64,000 nucleotides of DNA from Limisphaerales bacterium (GCA_009773355.1 WRPG01000005.1:1-64000); one strand, 5' to 3'. Shown: positions 36,354 to 44,390, numbered from the stretch's first letter. The notes: a model not told the origin generated them from the letters alone. Numbers and translations are program-made.

Positions 36354-37760
36354 ATGCGCCGCACCAAGATCATCGCCACGCTCGGTCCCGCCACGAGTTC
36401 GCCCGAAATCCTCGGGCAGCTCATGGACGCCGGCATGAACATCGCCCGCCTCAACATGTCGCACGCCCCGCACGACTGGGTGCGCGCCACCGTGCAGCAC
36501 CTCCGCGCCGCCGCCGAGGCCCGCAAGCGCTCCATCGGCATCCTCATGGACACCCAGGGGCCGGCCATCCGCACCGGCGACCTCCCCGTGCCGCTCGACC
36601 TCCAGCCCGGCCAGAAGTTCATGCTCACCGTGCGCGGCGAGAAGAGCGAGGAGGAGCATTCCGTGGACGTGAACTACGAGCACTTCGTCAGCGACATCAG
36701 CGTCGGCGACGTGGTGCTGTTCGACAACGGAGCCATCCACATGAAGGTGCTCGCCAAGCACCACAACAAGGTCGAGTGCGAGGTCCTCACGCCCGGCAAG
36801 CTCGGCAGCCGCCGCCACATCAACCTCCCCGGCGTCAAGGTCAGCCTCCCCGCGCTCACCGCGAAGGACATCGCCGACGTGGCGCTCGGCCTCGAACTCG
36901 GCGTGGACTACATCGCCCTCTCCTTCGTCCGCGAGGCGAAGGACATCATGCAGCTCCGCGCGCTCACGCAGGGTTCCAAGCACCGCCCGCAGATCATCGC
37001 CAAGATCGAGGACCAGTCGGCCGTGAAGAACATTGACGAGATCATCACCGAGGCCGACGGCATCATGGTCGCGCGCGGCGACCTTGGCATCGAGGTGCCC
37101 TACGAGGAGCTGCCCATCATCCAGCGCAAGGTCGTCAAAATCTGCCTCCGCGTCGGCAAGCCCGTCATCGTCGCCACGCACATGCTTGAGAGCATGATCG
37201 AGAACCCCATGCCCACGCGCGCCGAGATCACCGACGTGGCCAACGCCGTCTTCGAGCAGACCGACGCCATCATGCTCTCCGGTGAGACCACCGTGGGCAA
37301 ATACCCGGTGAAGTGCATCGAGGTCTTCGACCGCATCGCCCGGCGCATCGAGCGCAGCGGCAACGCCGGCTACCACGAGCGCGCCGAACTGACCAGCCCG
37401 CGCCAGAAGCTCGTCAAGAGCGCCGTCGTCATGGCCGACCAGTTGCGCGCCGAGGCCATCATCGTCTTCACCCGGCGCGGCAACATGGCCCGCTGGACCT
37501 CCTGGCTGCGCCCGCGCTTCTCGCCCATTTACGCCGTGTGCGAGACCTGGCCGCTCGCCGACTCGCTCGCGTTGAACTGGGGCGTCACCCCGGTTGTGTT
37601 CCCGTTCGACTACAGCAACCCGGAGAAGAACATTGATGTCGCGCTGGCCCGCATGAAGGAAGCCGGCATCCTCCATCGCGGTCACACCGCCGTGATCATC
37701 AGCGCCATGTCCAGCGGCGAGCAGATCGTGGACGCGGTGCAGATGCGCGTGCTGGACTGA
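36354..37760 (+). CDS. pyk: Pyruvate kinase
   Basis: Last step of glycolysis: phosphoenolpyruvate + ADP to pyruvate + ATP. 468 residues, the usual length of the short bacterial enzyme. Conserved segments include RRTKIIATLGPATSS (N-terminus), LNMSHAP, LMDTQGPAIRTG, IIAKIEDQSAVKN with the catalytic Lys, GIMVARGDLGIEVP (metal site), THMLESMIENPMPTRAEI (signature) and ANAVFEQTDAIMLSGET. The start ATG at 36354 fits the family N-terminus; the longer track ORF does not. A heptamer pair begins 8 bp after the stop. Confidence 0.97.
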   Translation: MRRTKIIATLGPATSSPEILGQLMDAGMNIARLNMSHAPHDWVRATVQHLRAAAEARKRSIGILMDTQGPAIRTGDLPVPLDLQPGQKFMLTVRGEKSEEEHSVDVNYEHFVSDISVGDVVLFDNGAIHMKVLAKHHNKVECEVLTPGKLGSRRHINLPGVKVSLPALTAKDIADVALGLELGVDYIALSFVREAKDIMQLRALTQGSKHRPQIIAKIEDQSAVKNIDEIITEADGIMVARGDLGIEVPYEELPIIQRKVVKICLRVGKPVIVATHMLESMIENPMPTRAEITDVANAVFEQTDAIMLSGETTVGKYPVKCIEVFDRIARRIERSGNAGYHERAELTSPRQKLVKSAVVMADQLRAEAIIVFTRRGNMARWTSWLRPRFSPIYAVCETWPLADSLALNWGVTPVVFPFDYSNPEKNIDVALARMKEAGILHRGHTAVIISAMSSGEQIVDAVQMRVLD

Positions 37761-37767
37761 ACAAATT

Positions 37768-37842
37768 GCGAATGAGGAATGGCGAATCCTTCGCCGTGCG
37801 TCCGCCGGATTCCCCATTTGCAATTCGACAATCGCCATTCCG
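37768..37842. repeat. Inverted heptamer pair (GCGAATG/CATTCGC type)
   Basis: Left array 37768-37788: GCGAATG, AGGAATG, GCGAATC. Right array 37808-37842: GATTCCC, CATTTGC, AATTCGA, CAATCGC, CATTCCG. The loop is 19 nt. The right array ends exactly one base before the start codon of the next gene (37843), leaving no room for a separate ribosome site. Confidence 0.75.
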
Positions 37843-38217
37843 ATGCCTTGGAAACGCAAACTCTCCGGCGGCACGCTGGCCTTCATCGGCTTCCTGCTCT
37901 CGCCGCTGTCTTGGTGGAACGACCTCTTCGTGAACGTCCCGCTCGCGCTGGCCTTCGCGTGGCTCGTGAGCCTGTTCTGGCCGGCGGTCTTCGGCGCGAG
38001 CTTCGTCCTTGGCTATTGGCTGACCAACATCCTCGGCCTCGTGCTCATGCAGAAGGGCGCGCAGCAGGCGCTGTCGGGCGAGCCGAAGCCTTACACCCGC
38101 CGGCAGCTTGCCGGGGACATCGGCATCTCGCTGGCCTACACGCTCCTCATCATTGCCTTGGTGAAGCACGGCGTGCTCAAGCCGCTGCCGGACTATCTGC
38201 CGCCGCGCACCCCGTAG
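37843..38217 (+). CDS. Small membrane protein, hypothetical
   Basis: 124 residues with about three hydrophobic segments (GGTLAFIGFLLSPLSWW, VPLALAFAWLVSLFW, FVLGYWLTNILGLVLM) and a fourth near the C-terminus (ISLAYTLLIIALV). The family is not recognised. The ATG follows directly on a heptamer repeat arm, so translation may depend on folding of that hairpin or on coupling. It is in a same-strand run with the CPXCG protein and LuxE-like gene. Confidence 0.65.
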   Translation: MPWKRKLSGGTLAFIGFLLSPLSWWNDLFVNVPLALAFAWLVSLFWPAVFGASFVLGYWLTNILGLVLMQKGAQQALSGEPKPYTRRQLAGDIGISLAYTLLIIALVKHGVLKPLPDYLPPRTP

Positions 38218-38322
38218 CCGCCGGCTTCAGCCTGCGCCGCTGGTTCCGCCAAACTTTCGTCCGCAACCCGAAGATTGCGACTCCGGCTTGCCTCCCGCCT
38301 CTGCCAGCACCAGTTTGCCGCC

Positions 38323-38502
38323 ATGCAAGACACAGCCACGGTGGACTGCCCCTTCTGCGGGCAGAGCATGGAACTGGTGCTGGACACCCACCTCGCGTCC
38401 CAGCGTTTCGTCACCGACTGCGAGGTCTGCTGCCGCCCGTTTGAAGTCACCGCCGAATGTGAGGCGGGCGATGTGTTGAGTGTCGGCGTCTGTGGCTCGT
38501 GA
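38323..38502 (+). CDS. CPXCG-type cysteine-rich zinc-ribbon protein
   Basis: 59 residues from the ATG at 38323 (MQDTATVDCPFCGQ). Two Cys pairs, CPFCG and CEVC, make a small zinc ribbon, matching the CPXCG motif-containing family. Function unknown. The track start 16 residues earlier adds a peptide not expected in the family. It ends 110 bp before the LuxE-like start. Confidence 0.8.
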   Translation: MQDTATVDCPFCGQSMELVLDTHLASQRFVTDCEVCCRPFEVTAECEAGDVLSVGVCGS

Positions 38503-38612
38503 GCGTGCCGCCGCCGGTTCCAACGGCCAGACTTCCCGCTCGACACCGGCATCCGAACTGCGCAGCTTCGCCGCTGGCTGTGGCGGAACACCAGCCTTCG
38601 CACCAAAACCGC

Positions 38613-39782
38613 ATGACGCGCCCGTCATCCTTTGCCGAATACTCGCGCCGCCTGCTCGCGTTCATCGAACGCGGCGCTGTCGCGGCTGAAATGGAGTTCG
38701 CCGCCCTCGCCCGCGAGCTGTTCGCCCTGCAATTCACCCACGTCGCACCGTATCGCCGGCTCTGCGAAGCGCGACGCGTGACGCCAGATTCACCGACGGA
38801 CTGGCGGCTAATCCCCGCAGTGCCGACGACAGCCTTCAAGGAACTCGAACTCACCAGCCTCGCGCCGGTCGAACGCACCACCGTCTTCCACTCCAGCGGC
38901 ACAACGGAACACCGGCCCAGCCGGCACTTCCACAGCGCGGAGTCGCTGGCCGTGTATGAAGCCTCGCTGCTGCCCTGGTTTGCGCGGCACCTGATGCCGG
39001 AGCGCAGGTGTCCAACCTGCGAGTTACCTGCCTCCGCATCCGCGCAGGTTGGACACCTGCGCTCCACCGCATCACATACCTTCCTCTGCCTTGCCCCACC
39101 ACCGGAGCAAGCTCCGCATTCCTCGCTCGCCCACATGTTTGCCACGGCGAGCCATTCGCTCGGAGCGGCGGACTCAGCCTTCCTTGCAACTGCCGGCGCG
39201 GACAATTCCTGGTCGCTCGACCGCGCCGCCGCCCTGGCAGCTCTCCGCAGCTCCGGGCAATCCAGCCAGCCGATCGTCCTTCTCGGCACTGCGTTCATGT
39301 TCGTCCACCTGCTCGACGAGTTGGAGCGACGCGGCCTGTCGCTCGCGCTGCCGCCCGGCTCGCGCGTGATGGAGACCGGCGGTTACAAGGCCCGCTCGCG
39401 TGAGCTGCCCAAGGCCGAATTGCACTCGCTCCTCACCGCGCGCCTCGGCGTGCCGTCCGGGTTCATCGTCTGCGAATACGGCATGAGCGAACTCAGCTCG
39501 CAGGCGTATGACCGCGTGGCCGGCTCCGCCTCTATCCTCTCTCCTCAATCCTCTGTCTTCTCCTTCCCCCCGTGGTGCCGCGCGCTGGTCATCTCGCCCG
39601 AGACCGGCCGCGAAGTCGCCGAGGGCGAAACTGGCTTGCTCCGCCTGTTCGACCTCGCGAACGTGCGCTCGGTGATGGCGATTCAAACGGAAGATTTGGC
39701 CGTGCGACGTGGCGATGGCTTCGAGCTGCTCGGCCGCGCCGCGCAGACCGAGGCGCGCGGCTGCTCCCTGCTGGCCGCCTGA
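38613..39782 (+). CDS. LuxE-like acyl-protein synthetase / acyltransferase
   Basis: 389 residues resembling LuxE acyl-protein synthetases of the adenylate-forming superfamily: VPTTAFKELELTSL, FHSSGTTEHRPSRH (phosphate-binding loop), and CEYGMSELSSQAYD, the adenylation motif. In lux systems it activates fatty acid and passes it to LuxC. Two repeat elements are embedded in frame: a perfect 23-bp inverted repeat (38999-39065) and a CT-rich heptamer array (39530-39564). Both lie in segments that look like loops. The gene is 1 bp from an MFS gene and 1.4 kb from a LuxC-like gene, so the set probably works together. No luxAB is present. Confidence 0.82.
   Translation: MTRPSSFAEYSRRLLAFIERGAVAAEMEFAALARELFALQFTHVAPYRRLCEARRVTPDSPTDWRLIPAVPTTAFKELELTSLAPVERTTVFHSSGTTEHRPSRHFHSAESLAVYEASLLPWFARHLMPERRCPTCELPASASAQVGHLRSTASHTFLCLAPPPEQAPHSSLAHMFATASHSLGAADSAFLATAGADNSWSLDRAAALAALRSSGQSSQPIVLLGTAFMFVHLLDELERRGLSLALPPGSRVMETGGYKARSRELPKAELHSLLTARLGVPSGFIVCEYGMSELSSQAYDRVAGSASILSPQSSVFSFPPWCRALVISPETGREVAEGETGLLRLFDLANVRSVMAIQTEDLAVRRGDGFELLGRAAQTEARGCSLLAA
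38999..39065. repeat. Perfect inverted repeat inside luxE-like gene
   Basis: The arm GAGCGCAGGTGTCCAACCTG (plus flanks, 23 bp in all, 38999-39021) is exactly inverted at 39043-39065, with a 21-nt loop. Each arm contains a smaller CAGGT..ACCTG hairpin. It encodes the RRCPTCELPASASAQVGHLR segment and keeps the frame. Confidence 0.85.
39530..39564. repeat. CT-rich heptamer array inside luxE-like gene
   Basis: Units CTCTATC, CTCTCTC, CTCAATC, CTCTGTC, TTCTCCT have a 7-bp period and encode ASILSPQSSVFSF in frame. No inverted partner is visible. Confidence 0.7.
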
Positions 39783-39783
39783 C

Positions 39784-41019
39784 ATGGACGCCCCGCAACA
39801 TCGCGTCCGCACGCTGTGGCTCCTCGGGGTTCTGCACGCGTTCACGCACGTCTATCACGTCGCGCTGCTGCCGCTCTACCTGCCGATGCAGCGCGACCTG
39901 AAGCTGTCCAGCCTGGAGCAGGCGACGCTCCCGATGACGGTGATGATGCTGGTCTATTACGGGCTGAGTTATCCGCTGGGCATCCTCGCCGACCGCGTGA
40001 GCCGGAAGAAACTGCTCGGCTGGGGGCTGTTCATCAACGCGCTCGGCTTCGTCGGCCTTGCGCTCGCGCCGAACTATCCGGCGGCGCTGGCGAGCGTCGT
40101 CATCGCGGCCATCGGCGGAAGTTGTTTTCATCCGGCGGCGACGGCCCTCGTCGCGCGACTCTACCCCGAGGCAACCGGTCGCGCGCTTGGGCTTGTCGGC
40201 ATCGGCGCGGGCGCGGGCTTCTTCGTCGGGCCGATTTACGCCGGCTGGCGCGCGACGCAGTCCGGCGACTGGCGGACGCCGGTGCTGGAGTTCGGCGTGC
40301 TGGGCATCGTCGCCGCCGGGGCTTTCGCGTGGCTGGCGGATGAATCCTCCAGTGCCGGCGACTTGCAGTCGCCGTCGAGCGCGTTGGCCGGACCAAACGG
40401 CGACTGCAAGTCGCCGGCACTCTTCCCCTCGCCCGCGCTCTGGCTTCTCTTCCTCGCCGCCGCCGTGGCGTTTGCGTTGCGCGACTTTGCCGGGCACAGC
40501 ATGGGCAGCCTCGGCTCGCTGTTCCTGCAAAAGGCGCACGGTTTCACGGTGAAGGAAGCCGGCGCGGCCCTCAGCGTCATCTTCCTCATGGGCGTGGTCA
40601 GCAACCCGCTCTTCGGCCACCTCAGCGACCGTGGGCGCACGCGGTGGACGGCGGGCGTGATGGTCGCGGCGGCGGTGGTCGTTGCGGCCTTTCCGCATCT
40701 GCCGCGCGGCTGGCTCACCGGGGCGCTCGCGGTGTATGGCTTCTTCTTCATGGGCTGCTATCCAATGGTCGAGGCGGCGCTGATGGAGTCGGTGCCGGAC
40801 GCGGTGCGCGGGCGCGTCTTCGGCTTGTTCATCACGGTGGGCGGCATCCTCGGCAACCTCGCGCACTGGTTCGCGGGCCGCTGGGTGGAGCATCTCGGCG
40901 CGGATGCGGGCAAGCCGGCGAGCTACCACGCCTTCTACCTGCTGCTCGCCGCGCTGCTGGTCGCGTCGCTGCCCGGCTTGCTGTGCTTGCGCGAAATCCG
41001 GAAACGGGAACGTATGTGA
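39784..41019 (+). CDS. MFS transporter (fosmidomycin-resistance-like)
   Basis: 411 residues with about 12 hydrophobic helices and the MFS loop motif GILADRVSRKK after helix 2 (repeated in weaker form as GHLSDRGRTRW after helix 8). N-terminus HAFTHVYHVALLPLYLP recalls the Fsr/MFS efflux branch. The central cytoplasmic loop contains an in-frame inverted repeat (40351-40421) encoding SSAGDLQSPSS and NGDCKSPAL. It starts 1 bp after the luxE-like stop, so the two are almost certainly co-transcribed; cargo might be a lipid-derived product of the LuxE/LuxC pair. Confidence 0.85.
   Translation: MDAPQHRVRTLWLLGVLHAFTHVYHVALLPLYLPMQRDLKLSSLEQATLPMTVMMLVYYGLSYPLGILADRVSRKKLLGWGLFINALGFVGLALAPNYPAALASVVIAAIGGSCFHPAATALVARLYPEATGRALGLVGIGAGAGFFVGPIYAGWRATQSGDWRTPVLEFGVLGIVAAGAFAWLADESSSAGDLQSPSSALAGPNGDCKSPALFPSPALWLLFLAAAVAFALRDFAGHSMGSLGSLFLQKAHGFTVKEAGAALSVIFLMGVVSNPLFGHLSDRGRTRWTAGVMVAAAVVVAAFPHLPRGWLTGALAVYGFFFMGCYPMVEAALMESVPDAVRGRVFGLFITVGGILGNLAHWFAGRWVEHLGADAGKPASYHAFYLLLAALLVASLPGLLCLREIRKRERM
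40351..40421. repeat. Perfect inverted repeat inside MFS gene, GGCGACT family
   Basis: A 24-bp arm (40351-40374, containing GGCGACTTGCAGTCGCC) is perfectly inverted at 40398-40421, with a 23-nt loop. It has the same hairpin word as the intergenic element at 1690-1790. It falls in the central loop of the transporter and keeps the frame. Confidence 0.9.
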
Positions 41020-41020
41020 A

Positions 41021-41200
41021 AGCTCCAAATCCCAAGCTCCAAGTTCCAAAGCCGAGTTCCACAACGAGTGGCGGGGACGCCATCAATGGCGGGGCGCAAG
41101 CCTTGAACCTGTCGTTGCAGCCGCGCCCTGCCGAGGGGCGTCGCGCCTTGGAGCTTGGGATTTGGAACTTCTTTGGAGCTTGGAGCTTGGGAATTGGAGC
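41021..41200. repeat. Inverted heptamer pair (AGCTCCA/TTGGAGC)
   Basis: Left array 41021-41048: AGCTCCA, AATCCCA, AGCTCCA, AGTTCCA. Right array 41148-41200: TTGGAGC, TTGGGAT, TTGGAAC, a spacer, then TTGGAGC, TTGGAGC, TTGGGAA, TTGGAGC. It begins 1 bp after the MFS stop and ends 27 bp before the luxC-like start. Confidence 0.85.
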
Positions 41201-41227
41201 TTCATCCTCCCGTTCAACCTCCGCGCC

Positions 41228-42592
41228 ATGACACTCCCGAACTACTTCCTCGCCGACCTGCCGCCGGAGGCGGACCTCACGCCCGCGATGGTCACGGACG
41301 CGTGCCTCACGCTGAAGCGCAACCGCGCCCAATATCTCGCCGTGCGCGACACGCCCAGCATCCTGCGCACGCTCGTCCGCACCGCCGAGGACTGGCTCTC
41401 GGACGACTATCCGTTCCGCCAGTTCGCGCTCAAGGAAGGCCCGGCGCACACCGGCTTTTCCGCGCCCACGCTCGCCATCGGCCTCGACAATTTCTTCAAG
41501 CAGCTCACCGGCGAGAACCTCGAGGCCCTGCTCGCGCAGGAGCTCGGCACCACGCAACGGCTCGACGCCTTCTGCGCCAGCAACAGCGACAGCCGCACGC
41601 GCCGGCTTGCGCTGGGCACCGGGCCGGAACTCGTCGGGCACATCACCGCCGGCTGCGTGCCGAACGCGGCGTTCATGGCCATCGTGCTCGGCCTGCTCAC
41701 GCGCTCGGCGCAGTTCATCAAGTGCTCGCGCGGCGGCGCGTTCCTCCCACGCGTGTTCCTGCATTCGCTCTACGGCAGCGAACCGAAACTCGGCGCCTGC
41801 ATCGAAATCGCCGAGTGGCGCGGCGGCTCACCCGCGTTGGAAGAGGTGCTCTTTGCCCAATGCGACGGCGTCACCGCCACCGGCTCGGACGAGGCGGTTG
41901 AAGCCGTCCGCCGCGCGCTGCCGCCGCGCGTGCGTTTTGCCGGCTACGGACACCAGGTCAGCTTCGGCTACGTCACGCGCGAGGCCGTCTCCGGCTGGCG
42001 CGCGAAGAAGATTGTCGCCGCCGCCGCCGCCGATGTCGTCGCTTGGGACCAGCTCGGCTGTCTCTCGCCGCATGTGTTCTACGTCGAGGACAACGGCGTG
42101 GGTTTCGCGCTGCAATTTGCCGAGCAGCTCGCCGCCGAGCTGGCCCGGCGCGAGGCCGCCGAGCCGCGCGGAAGGATTTCCACCGAGGACGCCGCGCAAA
42201 TCGCCGCCCGGCGCGCGATTTACGAGGTGCGCGCCGCGCATTCGCCCGAGACCACGCGCCACTGGTGCAGCCCGGACTCGACCGCGTGGACGGTGATTTA
42301 CGAGGCGGAAGCGCGCTTCGCGCTCTCGTGCCTGAACCGCTTCATTTACGTGAAGCCCGTGTTCGATGTGGGCGAGGCGTTGCGCGGCGCGGACCCGGTG
42401 CGCGACCACACCTCGACCGTCGGCCTGGCCGCGCAGGAGCACGAACTGGAAGCGCTGGCCAAGCAGTTCGCCCGCTGGGGCGCGACGCGCCTGTGCCCGC
42501 TGGGCCAGATGCAAAACCCGCCGCTGACGTGGCGGCACGACGGGCGGGCGCTGCTGGGCGATTTGGTGCGGTGGACGGACTGGGAACAATGA
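41228..42592 (+). CDS. LuxC-like acyl-CoA reductase
   Basis: 454 residues of the LuxC family, which reduces acyl-enzyme or acyl-CoA to fatty aldehyde with NADPH. The acyl-accepting Cys is probably C278 in WDQLGCLSPHVFY, the family's most conserved stretch; GHITAGCVPNAAF and FAGYGHQVSFGYV are also typical. The ATG at 41228 is preferred over the longer track ORF, whose extra residues come from the repeat upstream. With the LuxE-like gene it makes a fatty-acid reductase pair. Without luciferase, the aldehyde may serve in lipid, wax-ester or signal synthesis. Confidence 0.88.
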   Translation: MTLPNYFLADLPPEADLTPAMVTDACLTLKRNRAQYLAVRDTPSILRTLVRTAEDWLSDDYPFRQFALKEGPAHTGFSAPTLAIGLDNFFKQLTGENLEALLAQELGTTQRLDAFCASNSDSRTRRLALGTGPELVGHITAGCVPNAAFMAIVLGLLTRSAQFIKCSRGGAFLPRVFLHSLYGSEPKLGACIEIAEWRGGSPALEEVLFAQCDGVTATGSDEAVEAVRRALPPRVRFAGYGHQVSFGYVTREAVSGWRAKKIVAAAAADVVAWDQLGCLSPHVFYVEDNGVGFALQFAEQLAAELARREAAEPRGRISTEDAAQIAARRAIYEVRAAHSPETTRHWCSPDSTAWTVIYEAEARFALSCLNRFIYVKPVFDVGEALRGADPVRDHTSTVGLAAQEHELEALAKQFARWGATRLCPLGQMQNPPLTWRHDGRALLGDLVRWTDWEQ

Positions 42593-42594
42593 GC

Positions 42595-42682
42595 CGTAAT
42601 GCGTAATGCGTAAAACGTAAGAGCCATTGGCTCACGAACACATTCTCCGCTTACGCATTACGCATTACGTTTTACGACTTAC
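42595..42682. repeat. Inverted heptamer pair (CGTAATG/TTACGCA), copy 1
   Basis: Left array 42595-42622: CGTAATG, CGTAATG, CGTAAAA, CGTAAGA. Right array 42651-42678: TTACGCA, TTACGCA, TTACGTT, TTACGAC, then TTAC. It begins 2 bp after the luxC-like stop and ends 4 bp before the queD start. The same family occurs at 44253 and 48772. Confidence 0.9.
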
Positions 42683-42686
42683 TCAC

Positions 42687-43052
42687 ATGAAGATGGAACT
42701 CAGGAAATCGTTTCAGTTCGAAGCCGCCCACCTCCTCCCGCTCCTGCCTGAGGCGCACAAGTGCCGCCGCCTGCACGGGCACAGCTTCAAGGTGGACATC
42801 GTCGTGGCCGGCGAGTGCGACCCTAAGCTGGGCTGGCTGATGGACTACGCGGACATCACGGCCGCGTTCAAGCCGCTCTGGGAGCAACTTGACCATCGCT
42901 ACCTCAACGAAGTGCCCGGCCTCGAAAACCCCACGAGCGAGATCGTGGCCGTGTGGATTTGGGAGCAGCTCAAGCCAGCGCTGCCGCTGCTGACGGAAGT
43001 CGTCGTGGCCGAGACCTGCACGGCGCAGGCGGTGTATCGCGGCGGACAGTGA
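42687..43052 (+). CDS. queD: 6-carboxy-tetrahydropterin synthase (QueD/PTPS family)
   Basis: 121 residues. Zinc-ligand histidines are visible in FEAAHLLP and LHGHSF; the catalytic Cys is in [19 protein letters not shown] and [10 protein letters not shown] complete the pterin site. QueD makes 6-carboxy-5,6,7,8-tetrahydropterin from dihydroneopterin triphosphate in queuosine and 7-deazapurine synthesis. No queC, queE or queF gene is adjacent. The start lies just after a heptamer hairpin, with no clear ribosome site. Confidence 0.93.
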   Translation: MKMELRKSFQFEAAHLLPLLPEAHKCRRLHGHSFKVDIVVAGECDPKLGWLMDYADITAAFKPLWEQLDHRYLNEVPGLENPTSEIVAVWIWEQLKPALPLLTEVVVAETCTAQAVYRGGQ

Positions 43053-43083
43053 CAGCGAGCGGCCCTATCCATCAGCGCGCCTT

Positions 43084-43214
43084 TTGGACTGCGGTGGCAA
43101 GCGAAGCGCGACACCGCTTTTGTTTCCCGCGGAGCGGCGATTGCCAGGGGCTTTCATTCCGCTTCGCGGGACGCCAAAGCGCCGTCGCCGCTGCGCTCTG
43201 CCGGCGCAGTCCAA
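43084..43214. repeat. Dispersed element with terminal inverted repeats, copy 2
   Basis: 131 bp bounded by TTGGACTGCG and CGCAGTCCAA, near-identical at both ends to the element at 17970-18116 and differing in the middle (about 16 bp shorter). It lies between convergent queD and the alcohol dehydrogenase gene. Non-coding. Confidence 0.85.
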
Positions 43215-43220
43215 GACACC

Positions 43221-44249
43221 CTACCGCGTCACGTCCACGAAGGTCTTCACCACGCGGTTCCCCGCCGTCATGCGGGCGAAGAGCGCGGGCAGTTCGCTCA
43301 AGGCGCATTCCCCGTCCACGAAGTCCGCCGCGCGGATGACGCCGGACTCGATGAACTCCAGGGCGCGGCGGATGGTGCGCGGCGTGTGGTGAAAGCTGGC
43401 CCGCAGCGTGAGGTTGGAATAGTGAATCAGCCCCGTGTCCAGCGAGATGCTCGTGCCTGCCGGACAACCGCCGAAGAAGTTCACGGTGCCGCCCTTGCGC
43501 ACGAGCTTCACGGCTGCTTCCCACGCCTCCGGCTTGCCGACGGCCTCGATGACGGCGTCGAAGTTCGGCTTCGGCAGACGCGCGGTGACGGCCTTCACGG
43601 TGTTGCCGTCGGTGCCCACGTCAACGACCTCGCTGGCTCCCAGCCTGCGCGCCGCGTTCAAACGCGTCTCTCCGCGCCCTGCCACGGCGACTTCGCAACC
43701 GAGTTGCTTCGCCAGTGCCACGAACATCAGCCCAATCGGCCCCGCGCCGATGACCAGCACGCGCTGCCCGGCGGCAAGCTGCGAATCCTCGACGCCCTGC
43801 ACCACGCACGCCAGCGGCTCGGTCAGCGCGGCGTCACGGAAGGCGGTGCCGGGCTTGAGCCGCAGGAGATTCTTCTCCACCAGCCGCGCCGGGACGACGA
43901 TGGACTCGGCATACGCGCCGTTGAGAAAGAGCAGGTCATCGCAAAGGTTTTCCTGCTCCAGGTCACAGGGCGCGCAGGCATCGCAAGGCGCGGAATTCGC
44001 CGCGACGACCCGCTCCCCGACGCGCCAGCCTTCATTCCTTGTCTCGGTGACTTTTCCCGCCAGCTCGTGCCCGAAGACCGTCGGGGGCACGAGCATCTTC
44101 GCGTGGTAGCCGCGCTTGAAAACTTTCAGGTCGGTGCCGCACGTCAGCGCCGCGCCGATGCGGATGCGCACCTCGCCGGGCGCAAGCGAGCGCTCGGCCA
44201 CCTCTTCGAGGCGGACATCTTCTTTCCCGTGGAGAACAGCGGCTTTCAT
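43221..44249 (-). CDS. Zinc-dependent medium-chain alcohol dehydrogenase
   Basis: 342 residues. Catalytic zinc ligands are seen in ALTCGTDLKVF and FGHELAGKV; the structural zinc lobe CDACAPCDLEQENLC has four Cys. The Rossmann motif VLVIGAGPIGLMFVALAK lies mid-protein. The closest general type is sorbitol/threonine/galactitol dehydrogenase. The substrate is unknown. The start is the ATG at 44249; the track start adds residues encoded by the adjoining heptamer repeat. Confidence 0.9.
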   Translation of the reverse strand: MKAAVLHGKEDVRLEEVAERSLAPGEVRIRIGAALTCGTDLKVFKRGYHAKMLVPPTVFGHELAGKVTETRNEGWRVGERVVAANSAPCDACAPCDLEQENLCDDLLFLNGAYAESIVVPARLVEKNLLRLKPGTAFRDAALTEPLACVVQGVEDSQLAAGQRVLVIGAGPIGLMFVALAKQLGCEVAVAGRGETRLNAARRLGASEVVDVGTDGNTVKAVTARLPKPNFDAVIEAVGKPEAWEAAVKLVRKGGTVNFFGGCPAGTSISLDTGLIHYSNLTLRASFHHTPRTIRRALEFIESGVIRAADFVDGECALSELPALFARMTAGNRVVKTFVDVTR

Positions 44250-44252
44250 GGA

Positions 44253-44328
44253 GCGTGGTGCGTGATGCGTAAAACGTAAGGGCGGACGGAAACCTGTGGC
44301 CTTACGCATTACGTGTTACGCCTTACGC
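44253..44328. repeat. Inverted heptamer pair (GCGTAAA/TTACGC), copy 2
   Basis: Left array 44253-44280: GCGTGGT, GCGTGAT, GCGTAAA, ACGTAAG. Right array 44301-44328: CTTACGC, ATTACGT, GTTACGC, CTTACGC. The loop is 20 nt. It occupies the divergent promoter region between the dehydrogenase and the DedA gene, 3 bp from the dehydrogenase start. Confidence 0.88.
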
Positions 44329-44390
44329 TCCGCAAGTCTGCAACAACACGCTTGCCTCGCAACGCCTATTTCCGCAGCGTCCGCGCGCGC

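Noticed and set aside
36279-37886. Minus-strand ORF of 535 aa opposite pyruvate kinase
   Set aside because: Pyruvate kinase motifs on the plus strand are complete. The shadow is His/Asp/Val/Gly-rich and unrelated to any family seen.
38613-42592. Bioluminescence (lux) operon
   Set aside because: Only LuxE- and LuxC-like genes are present. No luxA, luxB, luxD or flavin reductase is in the window, so light production is not supported.
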